64,000 nt of DNA from Delphinapterus leucas. Lineage: Eukaryota > Chordata > Mammalia > Artiodactyla > Monodontidae. The stretch is from contig NW_022098000.1 in NCBI RefSeq assembly GCF_002288925.2, positions 20,518,118 through 20,582,117 on the forward strand. Direction: 5' to 3'. This document shows, piece by piece, positions 33,136-46,585 of the stretch. Every line of letters begins with the position of its first letter. Within the stretch, counting starts at the first letter, position 1. The notes beneath the pieces are model-generated. The model was not told the origin of the DNA and did not search any database. It worked only from the letters and a program-made list of their open reading frames with translations. A program made the position numbers and the translations under genes.

Positions 33136-35019
33136 CGAGTATAGAGGCAGTTTGTAAACCCCAGCTGAGATGCTATGTGAAAGCAAGGACTTCCATCTTA
33201 TACGGCACCAGAGCACCGGCATGGTGTATTGAACAAGGGAGTGGGCAAAGGGAGTCAGGGTTATAGGTGGTGTCGTGACTTTCATACAGGATTCCATCCA
33301 TAAACACAGGCTGCTCTCCTATTCAGACAGAAACTGTCTTTTGTGCAACTTACTTGGAAGTGAGTGTAAGAGGGGAAGAGGGTCAGGAGAATTATAAAAT
33401 TAAGTTCCATAATGTCTTACCTGATGATTCCAACCTTGATGCACCAAAAAATTCTGTTTTATTTTGCACCCCTTGGAAAAATAACTAGATCCTTCTCAAT
33501 CTTCGAAAAATTTATCTTAGCTCCTACCTGATTTATTTTAAATATATTTAAGTATAGGGTTTACATTCGTCAAGTGTCCACAGTATATAAAATTGCAGTA
33601 TCTCCCACACAGGAGAAAGACTAAGAATATAGTCAATAACACAGTCATGTAAAACTAAGGTGAATTCAGAGATTATGACACAATTTTCACAAAACTTCTC
33701 TTTAGAAAATTTTTCTAGAAATGCCAATTGGCTTTACACATAACCAATCAAAACATAAAAAATATGAAAGCTGGTGATAAAATTGAAAGAAGAACATTGA
33801 AGAACTGGCATGAACAGGGACATAAAATACATATGCACATTGCACAACTAACTAAAAGCATCTTTTGTTATCAGAACAGTTGGGCCTCTGAGTCCTTTAT
33901 TTATCCCAAAATAAATGCTAGATAAGAGAAGCACTCTCTGTCTTATTCACAGCCTAATCTGTTCTACAAGCATTTAAATGAACTACTACCTTCTAGGACT
34001 CTGACTGGTCTGGCTTGATAATAAAGCTGACATCCAAAGTTGAACTTTAAGGGAACTGTGAGGTTGACCCCACCATAGCAACAGGAAGCCTGCTTCCCAG
34101 GAAAAAGTCTGAAGGATAGGCAGTTAGAATTTTGGATACATGATCAAACCACCAAGGCACTTGAAATCAGCTAGGTACATTTATGGTTCCCTTTGTTCTG
34201 GAAGATTTGGAAATGTTTGATCAATACAGAACACTAAAACAAAGAAAACCCCAAGCACTCTGGGACAACTAAACTCACAAAGACTCTTCAACGGCAGCAT
34301 CTTCTAAAGGGAGACACCACTGGCACATCCACGTAATCTTGGCCTTTATTATGTCTTGAGTCTGTCACCACCAATCTAATTTCATTCTACTGCTTGTCTT
34401 AAGACACAATTTACAAACCCGTGAATCTAGTGGGGAGAATGCCCAGCTCACAGATGTGAGAAGGGAGTATTTCTTTAGTGAGTTTCAAATCAGGTGCTCC
34501 TAAAATTACAATTGCGTAGGCTCTCCCTCATCTCCAGTCAAGTCGCAAAGTGACAGTAATCTGATTGCAGTGCCTTGTCTCAGCCGAGTTTGATTTTGAA
34601 TTTGGACCCTGATAAGCCACAGGTAACAGCAAGCTCCTTAAATTAAAAAATGAGTCCATATATTTTTTAAGCACATGCAAATTCACAAAGGTGCTCAGAA
34701 GGCTCTATGTAATGGTTAGCTGAGAACTCTGTTTGCCTTTGCATCTCTTAATTGTATGAAGCTGGCTTCAAGTACAGTGGCATCAGTACAATGACCAATG
34801 AGGTCTAATCTCCAGCAACATCAACACATGCAATAAGGCATAGGAGTTCCATCAAGCAGCAGGCAGAGTCATTTTCCTGGGAATGGACACACTAAAAAAA
34901 TGAATACCACGTGGTATGAGTTTAATTTATGATGTATCAGGAAGCAACAGGGTAATAACGGGCTTCTGACCATAGTCTGAGCTCCCATTCATCGCCTTTC
35001 ATGGGGACTTTTCTCTCAT

Positions 35020-35145
35020 TAAGTTGCATCACCCTGAGAAGTAGGGATTTTTATTCCCATTTTAAAGATGAGGAAACAGTAGGTTAGAGAGGTTAGAGAA
35101 GATGTTCAAGCTTATCCAGCTTGTGGATGGTTAAGTTAGGGATCA
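35020..35145 (-). mobile_element. MIR SINE relic
   Basis: TTTATTCCCATTTTAAAGATG, AGGAAACAGTAGGTTAGAGAGG and CTTATCCAGCTTGTGGATGG mark a reverse-oriented MIR core. Confidence 0.75.
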
Positions 35146-37000
35146 AAATACAGAATAAAAGGATCAAATGTTCAGTGACCACTTTCATAGAAACCAGCTT
35201 TCCTGAGAAGATTAAAATTTCCTCCCATCTTCCTTTACCTTCATTTCATTTCAGATTTTCACTTTTCGCTCTCATTCACTTGAGTGTTCTGAATGCCAAC
35301 TCTCTGTCTTTGCCTGTGCTGTGCTGGAGACTGAGAAGCCCAAGAAGAAAAAGAATACAGTCTTTGCTCCCCAAGGATTTCTTTTGGGAGGAATTCAAAC
35401 ATAGGAACTACTGGTAATATACAGAAGTCTGCTTATCCTCTGAAATCACAAACCAAATTCTTCCATATACCAAGAAAATAACGTAAATTGCCTAACGATT
35501 GGGGGCATATGAAGGACATTTCTCTTTACTCTGTCCAGAGTTCAGTGGATGGCTTGACCATCAAGTACCTCGAGCTTGAAAGAGCACAGACATAGCCACA
35601 TGGAGATGAGCCAGAGAGGGGATTTCTTCATATTTCCTGGCATAGGTGACCTCAAAAATTAACGTGACAGGCAGACCCTGGAGCCCAGCTCCCACTAGTA
35701 GTAAGTTAATGGCCCATAAAACTCTTCCATATGATAATTCCATACAGATATCATCAGAGAGGACTGTCTTAGATGAATAAAGACACATGCTCTTAGTTTT
35801 ATCAAAAAAATTCTATACTCATCAAAGGTAGAAGTAAAAGAGGAAACAAGTTATGTTCTGAGTCTTTGACATTGGACATCTCCAGCATTCTCTAGGAACA
35901 ATTTGGTTGTGGTTTCCGGCGTGTGTACTATCAAACCCTGAATTAACTTTCATTCCCTATATGGTTCAGGCAGGGGGCGGGGGAAAAAACTTTTGAAGAG
36001 GAGGATAGATGTTAGCATTACCAAGGCACCTCGGGTAACTTTAAGCTCTGTAAGGGTAGAACTATGCTGTTTTTGTTTTATCACTTCACCCTCAAAATAG
36101 AGCACAATCCCAGACTCATGCAAGCTACATAATATACACTGGTTACATGAAGAAGCAATTTAATCTAATGTGACGATATTATTCCAATTTGTCATAGTAA
36201 AAGCAACCCATTAATACACTGTTGTACTTTTAACGTCAGAAATCCTTTCAGGCAGATGAGAAACTGATCATGTTTATAGTTGAAAAAATAAAAGGTCATT
36301 AATCAGTTGATGCTGGAATCAATTCCCTATGAAACTCTTCCATTTCTATACATAATGTAAATATTTATCGTAATCCAACGTGAAATAAACCCCTTAACAT
36401 TTTTTTTCATTTCTTTGAAGAACTGAACCCAGACTTGACTTTGTGTATTAATTAAAAGTGAGTTTTCAGGTCGGTTTATGTCAAAACCATGGCACCAGAA
36501 AATAGCTCTAACCTTGTCCCTCAGAGATTAATGCCACTAGGATTATTGTTTATTTTGATTAGAATGGATTTGTTATTAGAAACAATATTTTCTCCCATAC
36601 CGATTGCATGCAACCACTCCCTTTGAGAGACAAAGTAAGTTGCTGTCAGGAAGACCCACGAGTTCCTATTTTCCTGCCTTTTCACCTCGTGATCATGGTA
36701 AACATTTTATTCATTTGTCCACTTCCACTATTGTATGTCTACTTTTACCATTTTCTAGCTGTTACTGCTGACAATTCCTTTCTCCGGTTTGGGCTGCTGT
36801 GGTCCCTTGAAGCCTTTCTTCTTCTGGCTTCAGATTAAACTGGCTTTCTTCCTTCAGATGCAACTTTATGTCAACCAGAACAATCAACAAAAGACTTCCG
36901 AAAGCTTGCTGTTACTCACCGAAACCTAATAGCTTGCTCATGCTACCTGCCAACGTTCTTAAAAACACACCACACACCCATGGCCATAAACCCACAGAAG

Positions 37001-40000
37001 CATTTTCACTGATACATGAAATCCTAAAACGTGGAAGCATCTTGAAAGCAAATGGCAATGAAACACTTTTCCGAACACTGGAAAGCTGGGTGGAGAAAGC
37101 AAGCAAGCCAGGGATTGGAATCCATTATGTGGCTGAGGCTTCTGTCTGGTCGATTTAAACAGATTGAAACCGAGGCCATCGCACAGAACCGCCTCAGGTG
37201 AGGGTGCGCAGTGTTCCTGTGGGGTTATCACACCGGCCAGGCCTTGAAGGCAGAGCAAAGCCCTTCCACTGGGAAGTTCCTCCTAAGTGCTCGCACAGCA
37301 TCCGCGGGATTATCCCTCCTCCCCACTCACACATCATCTGGCTTGAAACTTGCAGGCCCTCTGGCAAAGAAGAGAGAAACGTTCTATTCGAGCCCTCCTC
37401 CTTTCCCATCCTGTTTCCTAGCAGCCGCTGGCTGAGTCCTGCCCTTCTCCGCCAAGCACCAGGCTGGATTAGCTGCAAGCCAATAGCTGGGGGTCAGGAT
37501 TAAGAGGCCAGCGTGCACTTTAATACAAGCTGCCTATAATTAATGGCATTATTAATAGCTTGACTGAAAAATTCATTAAAAAATCCATTAAAAATAAATA
37601 CCCTTTTACAAAAGGCATTGCCTTGGGTAAGAAAAACAGAAAAAAAGATAAAGGAAAATTGATTGGTGGCTTTCAGTTCACAGAAAGACAGACCATAGTT
37701 CAAACTGATTAAAATTGAACATTTTTAGATTGAACACCCTTGCCAAAATATTCTCTGTAGTTACCCAATATGAAAATATGATGATGGGCCACATATTTAT
37801 ATTTGTATGTATCAAGGGTTGGTATATAAGACACACAGGTAGCTGCTTGAAATAACTTTCTCCAAGTGAGCATTCTTGACCTTCAGTAGTAGAAAGTCCC
37901 TGAAATGCTGGGTAACTGTATCTGATTAACTCAGAGTCTCCAATGCAATGGGTTTGTTCAGAGGCAGTATATCTCCCACAGTCTCATGACATGTTTAGCA
38001 ACCTGTTTTTCTTTTCCTTTCTTCTCTCTCTCCCTCTCTATCTGCATTCATGCCATGGCTCTCCTCTTCTGTATATCTGGCTCGGTAACTTGGGATCGAT
38101 CTTATTGAGTTTTGCCTCAGCCCAAGTAAACAGTGTTGAGGGTGATTGGAAATGTCTGCGGTTCAGATGTTCGCTCAGAATAAAGTGGAGATGATGGAAA
38201 GGGGAAAGCCCAGTTGGGGAGGCAGTCTCACCCTGACTTCTCCTCTATAAAGATTTGTTTGTGTTGATACTAAAGCTGATCTTTTGGGTCAACTTTGCTC
38301 TGGGTCTAATCTGCTCATTGGTGTGAGATGAACATTGTCTTCCAAAGGTCCAGGCGACCATGCCCTCTCAGAAAAAGACCCCATTCATGAGAGTATTCGC
38401 TTGAAGAGAGCTTTTATTCACTTCACCTGTTATGTTGGGCCTATAGAGCACAAAGCCAAGTGGAGATTAGGCAATTATCTGGTTAATAGGATCAACAGAG
38501 ACAAGAAGTTCATTCAATAGGCATTTCTGACTGCACACCACGCACAGCTCAGCCCTCCATGGGATGAGAGGAGCCGGGTGAGGAGGAAACATGCGGCTGC
38601 TTAGTTGTAACATGATAAAGGAAATGAGACATAAACACAGCCAGCAACTGACGTGCAATTTACAAACAAGGGCGGAATTGCATGGGATTCTATGCATTAA
38701 AGTCGGGAATATAACAAGCTAAAAATTATAGGAAGTGGTTAAGCCAGGGTAAATTTCTTGGAAAAGGCAAATCAATGTCTGTCTATGTTCAGAGATCTCC
38801 AATTCGCCACTTTTAAACCTAATCATTTCCGACAGTGTAAGGCCTTTTGCCTTTTAAAATGCATTAAATCCCCTTTGTTGCTCCTGCACTAAGTTCCCAC
38901 AGTTTTTTACTGAAGATTATATTTAATTCCTGGAAATATTGAGAAACTTGTTTTTATCTGGGTTTCACAAAGTTACCCACAGATGTTATGTGAAAATTCT
39001 GGCACTGTTACTGGCTCTTTCCCCTCCCTAATCTCCACTTGGTATTGCAATACTTACAGAGGTCTTCCAAGTCATCTGTGCAGTGTAGCACATATTCACT
39101 GAGCAGTGAGCTTCTCGATAAAGATACTGATTTTTAAAAATGCCCTTGCTCTGTCGATTGCCACTTTTGTTGCTAGTAAAATGTGGTCCTAATTAGCAAG
39201 GTGTTGAGTAACTTCCCAATTAGGAAGTACTGGGCTGACCAGCATTTCCATTCTCTTCTATTTTCTTTCCATAACTTAGACTCATGGGGAATTGTACGTA
39301 AAGTACAACATTTGCAATTCTGAGAGATCTGAACTTAAAAATGCATTCTTTAGGGTGAGGCTCTCTCACTCACTACTCCTGGGAATCTTCAACTGATAGC
39401 TTTTCACCTCTATGCTAATGTGAAAACCTACACCACTGGTTGAAATTTTTTAAATTACGGCAGTTGGCTATTTTGTTCATGTACACCAAACGTATTTAAC
39501 TAATATATTTTTGAAATGTCTACTTATGGAATCAAATGATTGTTTTGAGACGCATTGGAGACAGGCTGTACTGGGCAATATAAACAGAAGGATAAGAAGG
39601 GAAGGGAGGGCCCAGGAGGAGAGAGGAATGAAACAGGATGGAAGGTGAAAGTCATGTAGGGGGATTATATCACTGTCTAGCTCCGTCACTTAGCACCTGG
39701 CAGCATCACTTAACACCTGGCAGGTCCTTCATCAGGTCAATTTGGGGTAGTAGGAAACACTGGTTTGGGAAAGGAATGTCTTGGCACTTAGGAAAATAAG
39801 GTCTAGAAAAGGCTGATGAGGTTATTAGTTCTATTTTTTTTTTCAAATTCTGTAATTACAGATGTCTGGATTTGCTAGGATGGTTACCAAATTTCAAGCA
39901 TTTGGTGACAAACCTTTATTAAAGAGGAATCAAATTACAGATGTAGGATGGAAGAAATGTACCCGAGGTGTGAAAAAAAAAGTAGCAAAGATTAGGAAAT

Positions 40001-42373
40001 GCAAGAAGAATTTTCAATAACACAACCATCAAGCCCTCCCATCTTCACCAAGATCAAACAAAAGCTAGTATGAGGGATTCAGACAGATCTCAGTTCAGAT
40101 TCTATCATTCATTCATTCATCATTCCTTACAGCAGGGTAAAGTCTTTGAGGATGGAGTGTAAGAGTGATGATAACGATAAGGCTTTCTCTAGAGTTATCC
40201 ATATCTAAGGTCATTGGATGATAGCAAATACACTCAGAACTCTAAGGTACATCCGACAGTCGGATGGCAGCCGATGTCGAAGGCATGCTAAGAATCCAGC
40301 CAAGTACTGAGAATCATTGTTTTAAGTCTGGTGTTGATGGGGGTTGCCATCATTCTAAAAGACTGTTTTCTGAACTTAGTATAATAGATTGAATGAGTTT
40401 GAAGGGTGTTCATTCTAAAACCTACTCAGTTTCATTTCAAAAAGAGCTGCCAAAAATGTTTCACGCACAACATGATAATTCTAATGCTCTCCTGTGTGAC
40501 ATACTCTCACGGAATAATATGGGGAAATAGCTAAAACTCCTTCCCCACAGAAGAGTATATTAGAATGCAAATAAGTGAGAGTGCCTTCTCTTTAAGGATT
40601 TTTTGGAAAATTCTTTGTGACCAAAGTTTGGAAATTCTTTGTAAAACAAACACACACAAAGCCCTCCTACGTGTACACAGGGACTTTGCCATGTTGCCCA
40701 CTGTATTCACATGGTGAAAACGGTGTTTGGCATAAAGTGCCGGCTCAGTAGATATTCACTGAATATGTGAATAAACGCTGCAGTGCAGTAGGGCACCGGG
40801 GCTGGTAAGCACTTCTGTGTGACCTGTCAGAGTGCCTAGCTGGCAGAAAGCATTCAATTGCTTAATACAAATGGATGAATGAGCACTTGTTATAGGCAAG
40901 ATAAATGATCTTACGTGGTTTGTGAATCGCCAGATCTGAATTATATATTAAAATAAGGGGATGGGGAGGACGACACCACCAGTCTGACATGAAATGTGGG
41001 ATTATTGGAAGATAAAATGGCTCTTTGCGTGGCACCATTCCATTAGAAAGCCTCTGATTCTCAGACAGCGAATCATATATTTTTCCATATTCGTCATCCC
41101 CTTCAAGGTTTACACTGGGTGTGTGTTGGGGGATGGGTATCTTCAGGGGAAAGTGCCACGGTAAGGACTTTCTCATGCAGAGACTACACCCGCAGGGTAT
41201 TGCCTACCTTGCACAAGGTTAGGGGTCTTGGTTGAGCCACTCTCCCCTAACTATATTCCCCTATGTTAATTCCTGGAATTCACAAGGACTTGCTTTACTG
41301 TTTTCAATCTTTTATTTTCATGTTTTTGAATATCATGTATGCAGTTTTCCTTCTCGGCACAATTGTTATCAGACGTATCTAGTACTTAAAGGAAAGCTTT
41401 TGGAACTGGAAGGAGAAAAGAAATAGTTGAGAGGGAGAGAGAAAGTATATGGACACAAGAAACCTGAGAGGAACACCATCGAAGGAAGGAAAAGTGCAGG
41501 ATGGAGCAGCAAAAAGGCAGAACTCTGAGGCTCAGCGTGTCCCTTCCGGTAGCAGGAAAAGTAAAAGACTCTTTGGTACATTGAAGAAACTAACCTGACT
41601 CCTCAACTCCAGGCATTCTTCAGTCTACTACTCTGAGTTTCTCTTTCTGACACCGAAATTAGTCCAAGTAAATATCTCATCCCTTCTTCAGTAGCTTGTG
41701 CTGAAAATTTCAGAGTGCCCTTTTGGGCACAGAGTCCTGGGCCCTTCACGATACCTCAACTCAAGGAGACCAGGCTGGAGGAAAGCAGGGGAAGGCTCTA
41801 CCTGAAGCTGGGACTAGTTTCCCCTCCTGGTTGGCTCACCTCCAGGATAGGGTTTCTAAGGGACTGTTTACAACACAATTCTTTTTCTCACTGACATCTA
41901 TCGTCTTAAGCCAGAGCATCAAGCAGTCCTGGCTCTCAGCTGCACAGTCACATGTACCTGGGCAAACTCTAGCGCCGAGTAGGCTTGGAGTAATTAAACC
42001 TGAACTGGGAATCCAGAGAGCTAATAGAAGAGAGAGAACTCTTGGCACCTTCCTAGGTCTTGGATTTAATAGGGGATATATCCAAAAGAGAAAAAACAAA
42101 CTAACAATAAAATGGCAGTATGTGGTGACTACCAAATGAACAAAGCAAACGCTGAGTGTGGTGAGAGGGGGTAAGTAGGAGTGGGGCTTGGAGGTTTGGG
42201 TTCCAGACCTGGTTTATTTTGATGGGTACACTTAAATGGATGCAATAAAAATACATTTTTCTGAGAGTTGGGAAAATATTGGATATTTCAAAAGAGAACA
42301 CATTTTGCTTCTATCTAGGTCAAAATGTACTTCAAGAAGCTCTCAAGGAGCTATCCATATGCCTCTATAAGTT
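37001..42373. other. Intergenic, no gene seen
   Basis: Mainly unique sequence with GC content rising slightly near 37180-37480. It holds the candidate conserved block at 37455-37640, a short TCAT repeat near 40107-40121 and a MIR/L2 tail scrap near 40735-40780. A 138-codon ORF at 41723-42139 shows no domain and is opposed by a 99-codon ORF on the other strand; I do not call it a gene. Confidence 0.55.
37455..37640. other. Candidate conserved non-coding element
   Basis: Contains GGATTAG and GGATTAAG (bicoid/OTX-type sites), CCAAT, and CCTATAATTAATGGC followed by ATTATTAATAGC. The dense TAATTA/ATTAAT sites without any repeat signature resemble vertebrate developmental enhancers. Only alignment with other mammals could show conservation. 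Confidence 0.35.
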
Positions 42374-42388
42374 CAGAATTTGGTTATT
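42374..42388. repeat. Target-site duplication of SINE (left)
   Basis: CAGAATTTGGTTATT is repeated exactly at 42508-42522. Confidence 0.92.
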
Positions 42389-42507
42389 ATTTATTTTTGG
42401 CTGTGCCATGCGTCATGCGGGATCTTAGTTCCCGGACCAGAGGTCGGATCTGTGCCCCCTGCAGTGGAAGCGTAGAGTCTTAACCGCTGGACCGCCAGGG
42501 AAGTCTC
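42389..42507 (-). mobile_element. Older CHR-related tRNA SINE
   Basis: The minus-strand head at 42505 (ACTTCCCTGGCGGTCCAGCG) leads to a B-box GGTTAAGAC-type region, GGGGGCACAGATCCGACC and GGGAACTAAGATCCC, and ends in CCAAAAATAAATAA. About 119 bp, shorter than the CpG-rich copies: a different, tail-truncated or older subfamily of cetartiodactyl tRNA-Glu-type SINE. The 15-bp target duplication is perfect. Confidence 0.88.
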
Positions 42508-42522
42508 CAGAATTTGGTTATT
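42508..42522. repeat. Target-site duplication of SINE (right)
   Basis: CAGAATTTGGTTATT is the partner of 42374-42388. Confidence 0.92.
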
Positions 42523-42647
42523 TAAGATTTTGTTTAAAGTAGTTTTGGCTAGGACTAGGATACGGAAATCTCTGTTTTCAGAATTCTGTTGCAATAGGAT
42601 GTGACAGGTAATCAGAGGTGGGAGAATCTGACTAGTGAACTTAAGGT

Positions 42648-42664
42648 TTAGTCAACCATGTCTT
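42648..42664. repeat. Target-site duplication of L1 (left)
   Basis: TTAGTCAACCATGTCTT, 17 bases, is repeated exactly at 43001-43017. Confidence 0.93.
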
Positions 42665-43000
42665 TTTTTTAACTTCTTTTTATTGAAGTATAGTTGACTT
42701 ACAATATTGTGTTAGTTTCAGGTATACAGCAAAGTGATTCAGTTATATCTATATCTATCTATACAGATAGATATAGATATATAGATATAGATATATATAG
42801 ATATGTAGATATAGGTAGATATATACACACACAACATATATATATTTTTCAGATTCTTTTCCTTTGTAGGTTATTACAAGATATTGACTATAGCTCCCTG
42901 TGCTATACAGTAAATCCTTGTTGTTTATCTATTATATATGTAGTGGCGTGTGTCTGTTAATCCCATGCTCCTAATTTATCCCTCACCCCCCTCCTTCCCC
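42665..43000 (-). mobile_element. 5'-truncated L1 3' end with perfect duplication
   Basis: The short A-tail (T run from 42665) is followed by CTTTTTATTGAAGTATAGTTG, AGTGATTCAG, a GATA-type repeat, TTTTTCAGATTCTTTTCC, GTGCTATACAGTAAATCC and ACCCCCCTCCTTCCCC at the truncation point. Holds only 3' UTR. Related in the opposite orientation to 18912-19290. Confidence 0.9.
42746..42842. repeat. GATA/TATC-type microsatellite in L1 3' UTR
   Basis: Interrupted ATCTAT/GATATA units pass into a TACACAC segment and TATATATA. It forms a near-palindromic switch from CTAT to GATA units near 42765. Confidence 0.88.
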
Positions 43001-43017
43001 TTAGTCAACCATGTCTT
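43001..43017. repeat. Target-site duplication of L1 (right)
   Basis: TTAGTCAACCATGTCTT is the partner of 42648-42664. Confidence 0.93.
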
Positions 43018-44028
43018 CATGTGGAGCTGGGGATGAGGAAGGATGGAAGACGTTTTTAAAAGTCTGTGGAGCCTGATCTTTCCAATCATTCATAAGGCAC
43101 CAATATTAGACACCTTTGTGAATGAAAATAACTCAGTACACGTGAAACAAAAGTGAGCTTTCTTTTTTTTCACAAATTGGGAGAATCAAGGCACATATTC
43201 ATTGAGGACTCCCAGAAAATGAACAAAAGACACATGCCCAATGACTTGGCAAGAGCTCTTAAGGAAACAAGAAAGAGCACCATCTCAACTTAAACATGCT
43301 CGGAAAGGGGAGGAGACCAAGAATGTTGACTTTCAAGTGAAATCAAGCCACAGAACTTCAGAAATATGAATTAAATAAACACTTGCTTGAAGGAAGCTGA
43401 TCTGAAGGGAGCATATGTTTTCTAATTATTTCAGAAGCGGTCATGAAGTTGCTTTTGGAGAATACAGAGGACTACTACTTCTCAAAGTGTGAACTCTCCA
43501 GCTGGTGGTCCTAGGAAGATGGTCATACGGCACAGAATGTCAAGACTGGCTCCCAGAGTGAATAGATCTGCTAGGCTCTGTTTAGGCAGCATACCATTTA
43601 GCTGCCCGCTTTCCTCTCTGTAATTGACTCCGCTCCGCTCTGTACTTGTCAGGCAGACACATCAGTTCTGATAGCATGTGCCCTGCTCTGTATGCAAAAG
43701 ATATCCATGAGTATTAACTAAGTTTGCAAGAGGAATTAGGAATCCGTAATAAATGCTTTAGCAAAGAGGCTTTGGGGACTAAAATTGTGTCTTCAGGCAA
43801 AATTCTCATAAACTAGACATCATCTTTGATTTACAGTTCATAGTATTTTCTTCACTGGATCCAATAGCCCCAGCTTGAGGGCTCCTGCCCCATGTGGCAT
43901 GATTGACTGCCCAAGGTGGGAGGGTAGTTCTATCCATTGAAGTGAAGTCAATGAGATTAGAAATTCAGGAAAGCACAAAACAAGTAGAACTTTAGATTTT
44001 TTTTTTCTTGGTTTGTATTTTTAGTAGC

Positions 44029-44072
44029 TACAAAAAAAAAAAAAAAGAAAGAAAGAAAGAAAGAAAGAAAAG
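44029..44072. repeat. Poly-A and (GAAA)n repeat
   Basis: About 15 A, then GAAA units to 44072. Could be the relic of a retroposon tail, but no element is recognisable on the left. Confidence 0.85.
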
Positions 44073-46487
44073 AAACTTTATCTACTACTCCACTCCCCCA
44101 GCAGGAAACCATTTCAAAAACCTGACTGCTATTTTAGAAAAGGCGACCCTACTCTCTCTTTTGATATTAGGCACAAGATGCAGGCCATGATCGGGAAGGT
44201 GTGTTGTCCTACTTTTTACTGTGGACATCAGAGATTCATTTACCCAGAGTTTTCAAACATGGAAAAGAGAGGCCTTGAGTAAAGATGAGGCTAGATCTTT
44301 CAGATCACTCAACACTCCACCAGATCTTAAGGGTAAACAAATTAGAGGAAGAAATGAGACATAGTTAAACAAACTTGATTTAGCATCAGTTCTGCTCAAG
44401 GCACAGTGGTAGGCACATTGGCAAACTGTGTGTACATGGTAATATACTGGCATAGGGTGGAAAAAAGGTCAATATCTCATCAATCTCCAAAAGGGGATAA
44501 CAGTCATTAATTAACTAACACGCAGAGGACAAGAAAGGAATCGTAAGTTTTACAAAAAATTTTACCTTTTCTTTGAGCCACATATATATTCAACATACAA
44601 GACCATCAGAATAATTAAAGACACAAGAATATACTTCTACAGAGCCATATAAGTGGATGCATAAAGAGCTGATATACATATTTGGAGCTATCAATTTGGC
44701 AAATGAGTGCATGGGCACGTGTGATTTATAAGTTCCTTAGCGAGTGCTCATTTATTCAAAGAGACACATAGATGGTCGAAAGCATCTCTGAACATATTTT
44801 ACCCAGTATGTTACACTGATAATTTTAATGATATTGCTATTAAGCGATTTATAAGCTACTCATAGTTTATGAGTAGGTTCCAAATTAATAACCTCCTTGT
44901 CCTTCTTTTCTGCACTTCAAAAGTTATTTATAATTGGCTAGAAACCATGGGAAAGTACATGGCTATTTCCACAAAATGTTCTTGTGTATGTGCGTTATGT
45001 GAAAAAAAAACAAAAAAGGTAATGAATGTGCTGAAAAATTATTCTGGAAAATTAAAAGTTCTTCCAAGAAACCAATAAATGGCAGGAGGAGATATCCTTG
45101 GGAACTTTGAGATGTATGCTCCAATAGCCTGCATTAATGCAGACAGGCAGAACAAAATAGTTCCATAAGGAAATTGTATAAGCCACCCATCCCCCCGGAA
45201 CCAAAAGCTGAAAATTTTTTTTACGGTACTTCGCACTAGGTTTTGAAAGGACTTATGTGACTTTAGAATATATACTGGTTCCAGATTATCAGCTCTGTTT
45301 CTGGATTTGAGTTTTCTCATCTCTTAAAAACTGTTCATGAATTCCTGGGACAATCCCTGTTCTCACGAAACGTAGGTTTTCCATAAAGTAGATATACCTA
45401 TATCCCGACCAAAATTTAATTTCTATTTCTTCACAGAATACTTCCTGGAGAGAGGCTATTTTTTACTTTCCTTTTCTAACTGCACTTGAAACGACCAAGT
45501 ATGAGACACTATGAATATTCATAATCAATATTTACTATTTTGACAACTTCCTATGCTTTTACTTCTCTCAATGATGTCATGTCTTTTGTCTCAACCAAAG
45601 GGGCACAAGTATTCTTTATTTTAATAAAAAGCTTGATAATGTCAAGAAGAAAACCAACATATTCTGTGGCAAATCTGAGTAAATTAAATGTACGTCAACA
45701 CAAAGTATAACACCAAGATTTCCAAAACTGTGTAGGGCTAAAACTAATCAAAGTAAATAATAAAATCTAAGGGAAAAAAATTCTTACTTCTTATTTTCCA
45801 CATCCTACAGTAATGATTCAAATGGATGCTATTGAAATCTGCGCACTGATTCATTTTGGTGTGAAACTGGGGTGGGAACATGCAAAAAATAAGAGATATT
45901 GGGTAAAGAACATAAAGCCTTGTGGGATGGCTGGGTTTCAGAATGGACACTTGGGCTTTAGTGTGTATTTGGGCTTAGAGTACATGAAAACTTTGGAAAC
46001 AAATGCACATATTCACTTCCTAGCCCAAGAGAAACTATCTCTAAGCAACTTATTTTCAAATCATTTTCTAACTCCATTGTTTTTTATGGGGGGCTAAAAA
46101 GAAGAACAAGAAAGTCTTGTTAGATCATGCGGATGCACCAGACTCCTCTGTTCTTAGCCTGGTGGTCTCCTTTTCAGCAGAAAGTAGGAGATATCTTCCC
46201 TTCGTGCTGCATAAGGATGGGCTACACAAATAGACACTAAAACCCATGACTGTGTGCCTGTAGAGATCAGTTTCTCTCTGTTTCTTCCTGTAAGTTTTAC
46301 CATATAACCAGCGAGTGAAGGTACAAGAATAAGGAGGGTTGTAAATAATAACATCAAGAGGAAATGTAGAAATTAGAAGGGTAGCCAAGGTTTCTGCTTT
46401 TATATGTGGATCTGGGTGAATCCTGTTCTCCTACAAACCCTCATTGGATTCCTCCCTACCAATGTCCTCTGAATACCACCACAATTT

Positions 46488-46585
46488 AGAAACAAAAACA
46501 AAAACAACAGACATACTTTGAAGATGTTTTTTTCCCCTTACTTAAGAACAACAACCTCCCAAAAAAACAAAAACAAAAACCCGAA
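46488..46585. repeat. Two CAAAAA-rich simple repeats
   Basis: AACAAAAACAAAAACAACAG at 46490-46509 and AAAAAAACAAAAACAAAAAC at 46561-46580, separated by about 50 bases. Confidence 0.75.

Larger units (their letters stand above)
30990..37000. other. Intergenic, no gene seen
   Basis: Mostly unique, AT-rich sequence with two MIR relics and a short GA repeat listed separately. No ORF above 100 codons. The stretches 34490-34640 and 36400-36570 look like possible conserved non-coding sequence (see findings). Confidence 0.55.

Noticed and set aside
41723..42139. 138-codon ORF on the plus strand
   Set aside because: No domain, no homology that I recognise, a competing 99-codon ORF on the other strand, and no splice or promoter context.
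43479..43560. MER5-type relic (CTTCTCAAAGTGTGAACTC)
   Set aside because: Only one end-like phrase is present and the rest does not follow the family, so it was not annotated.
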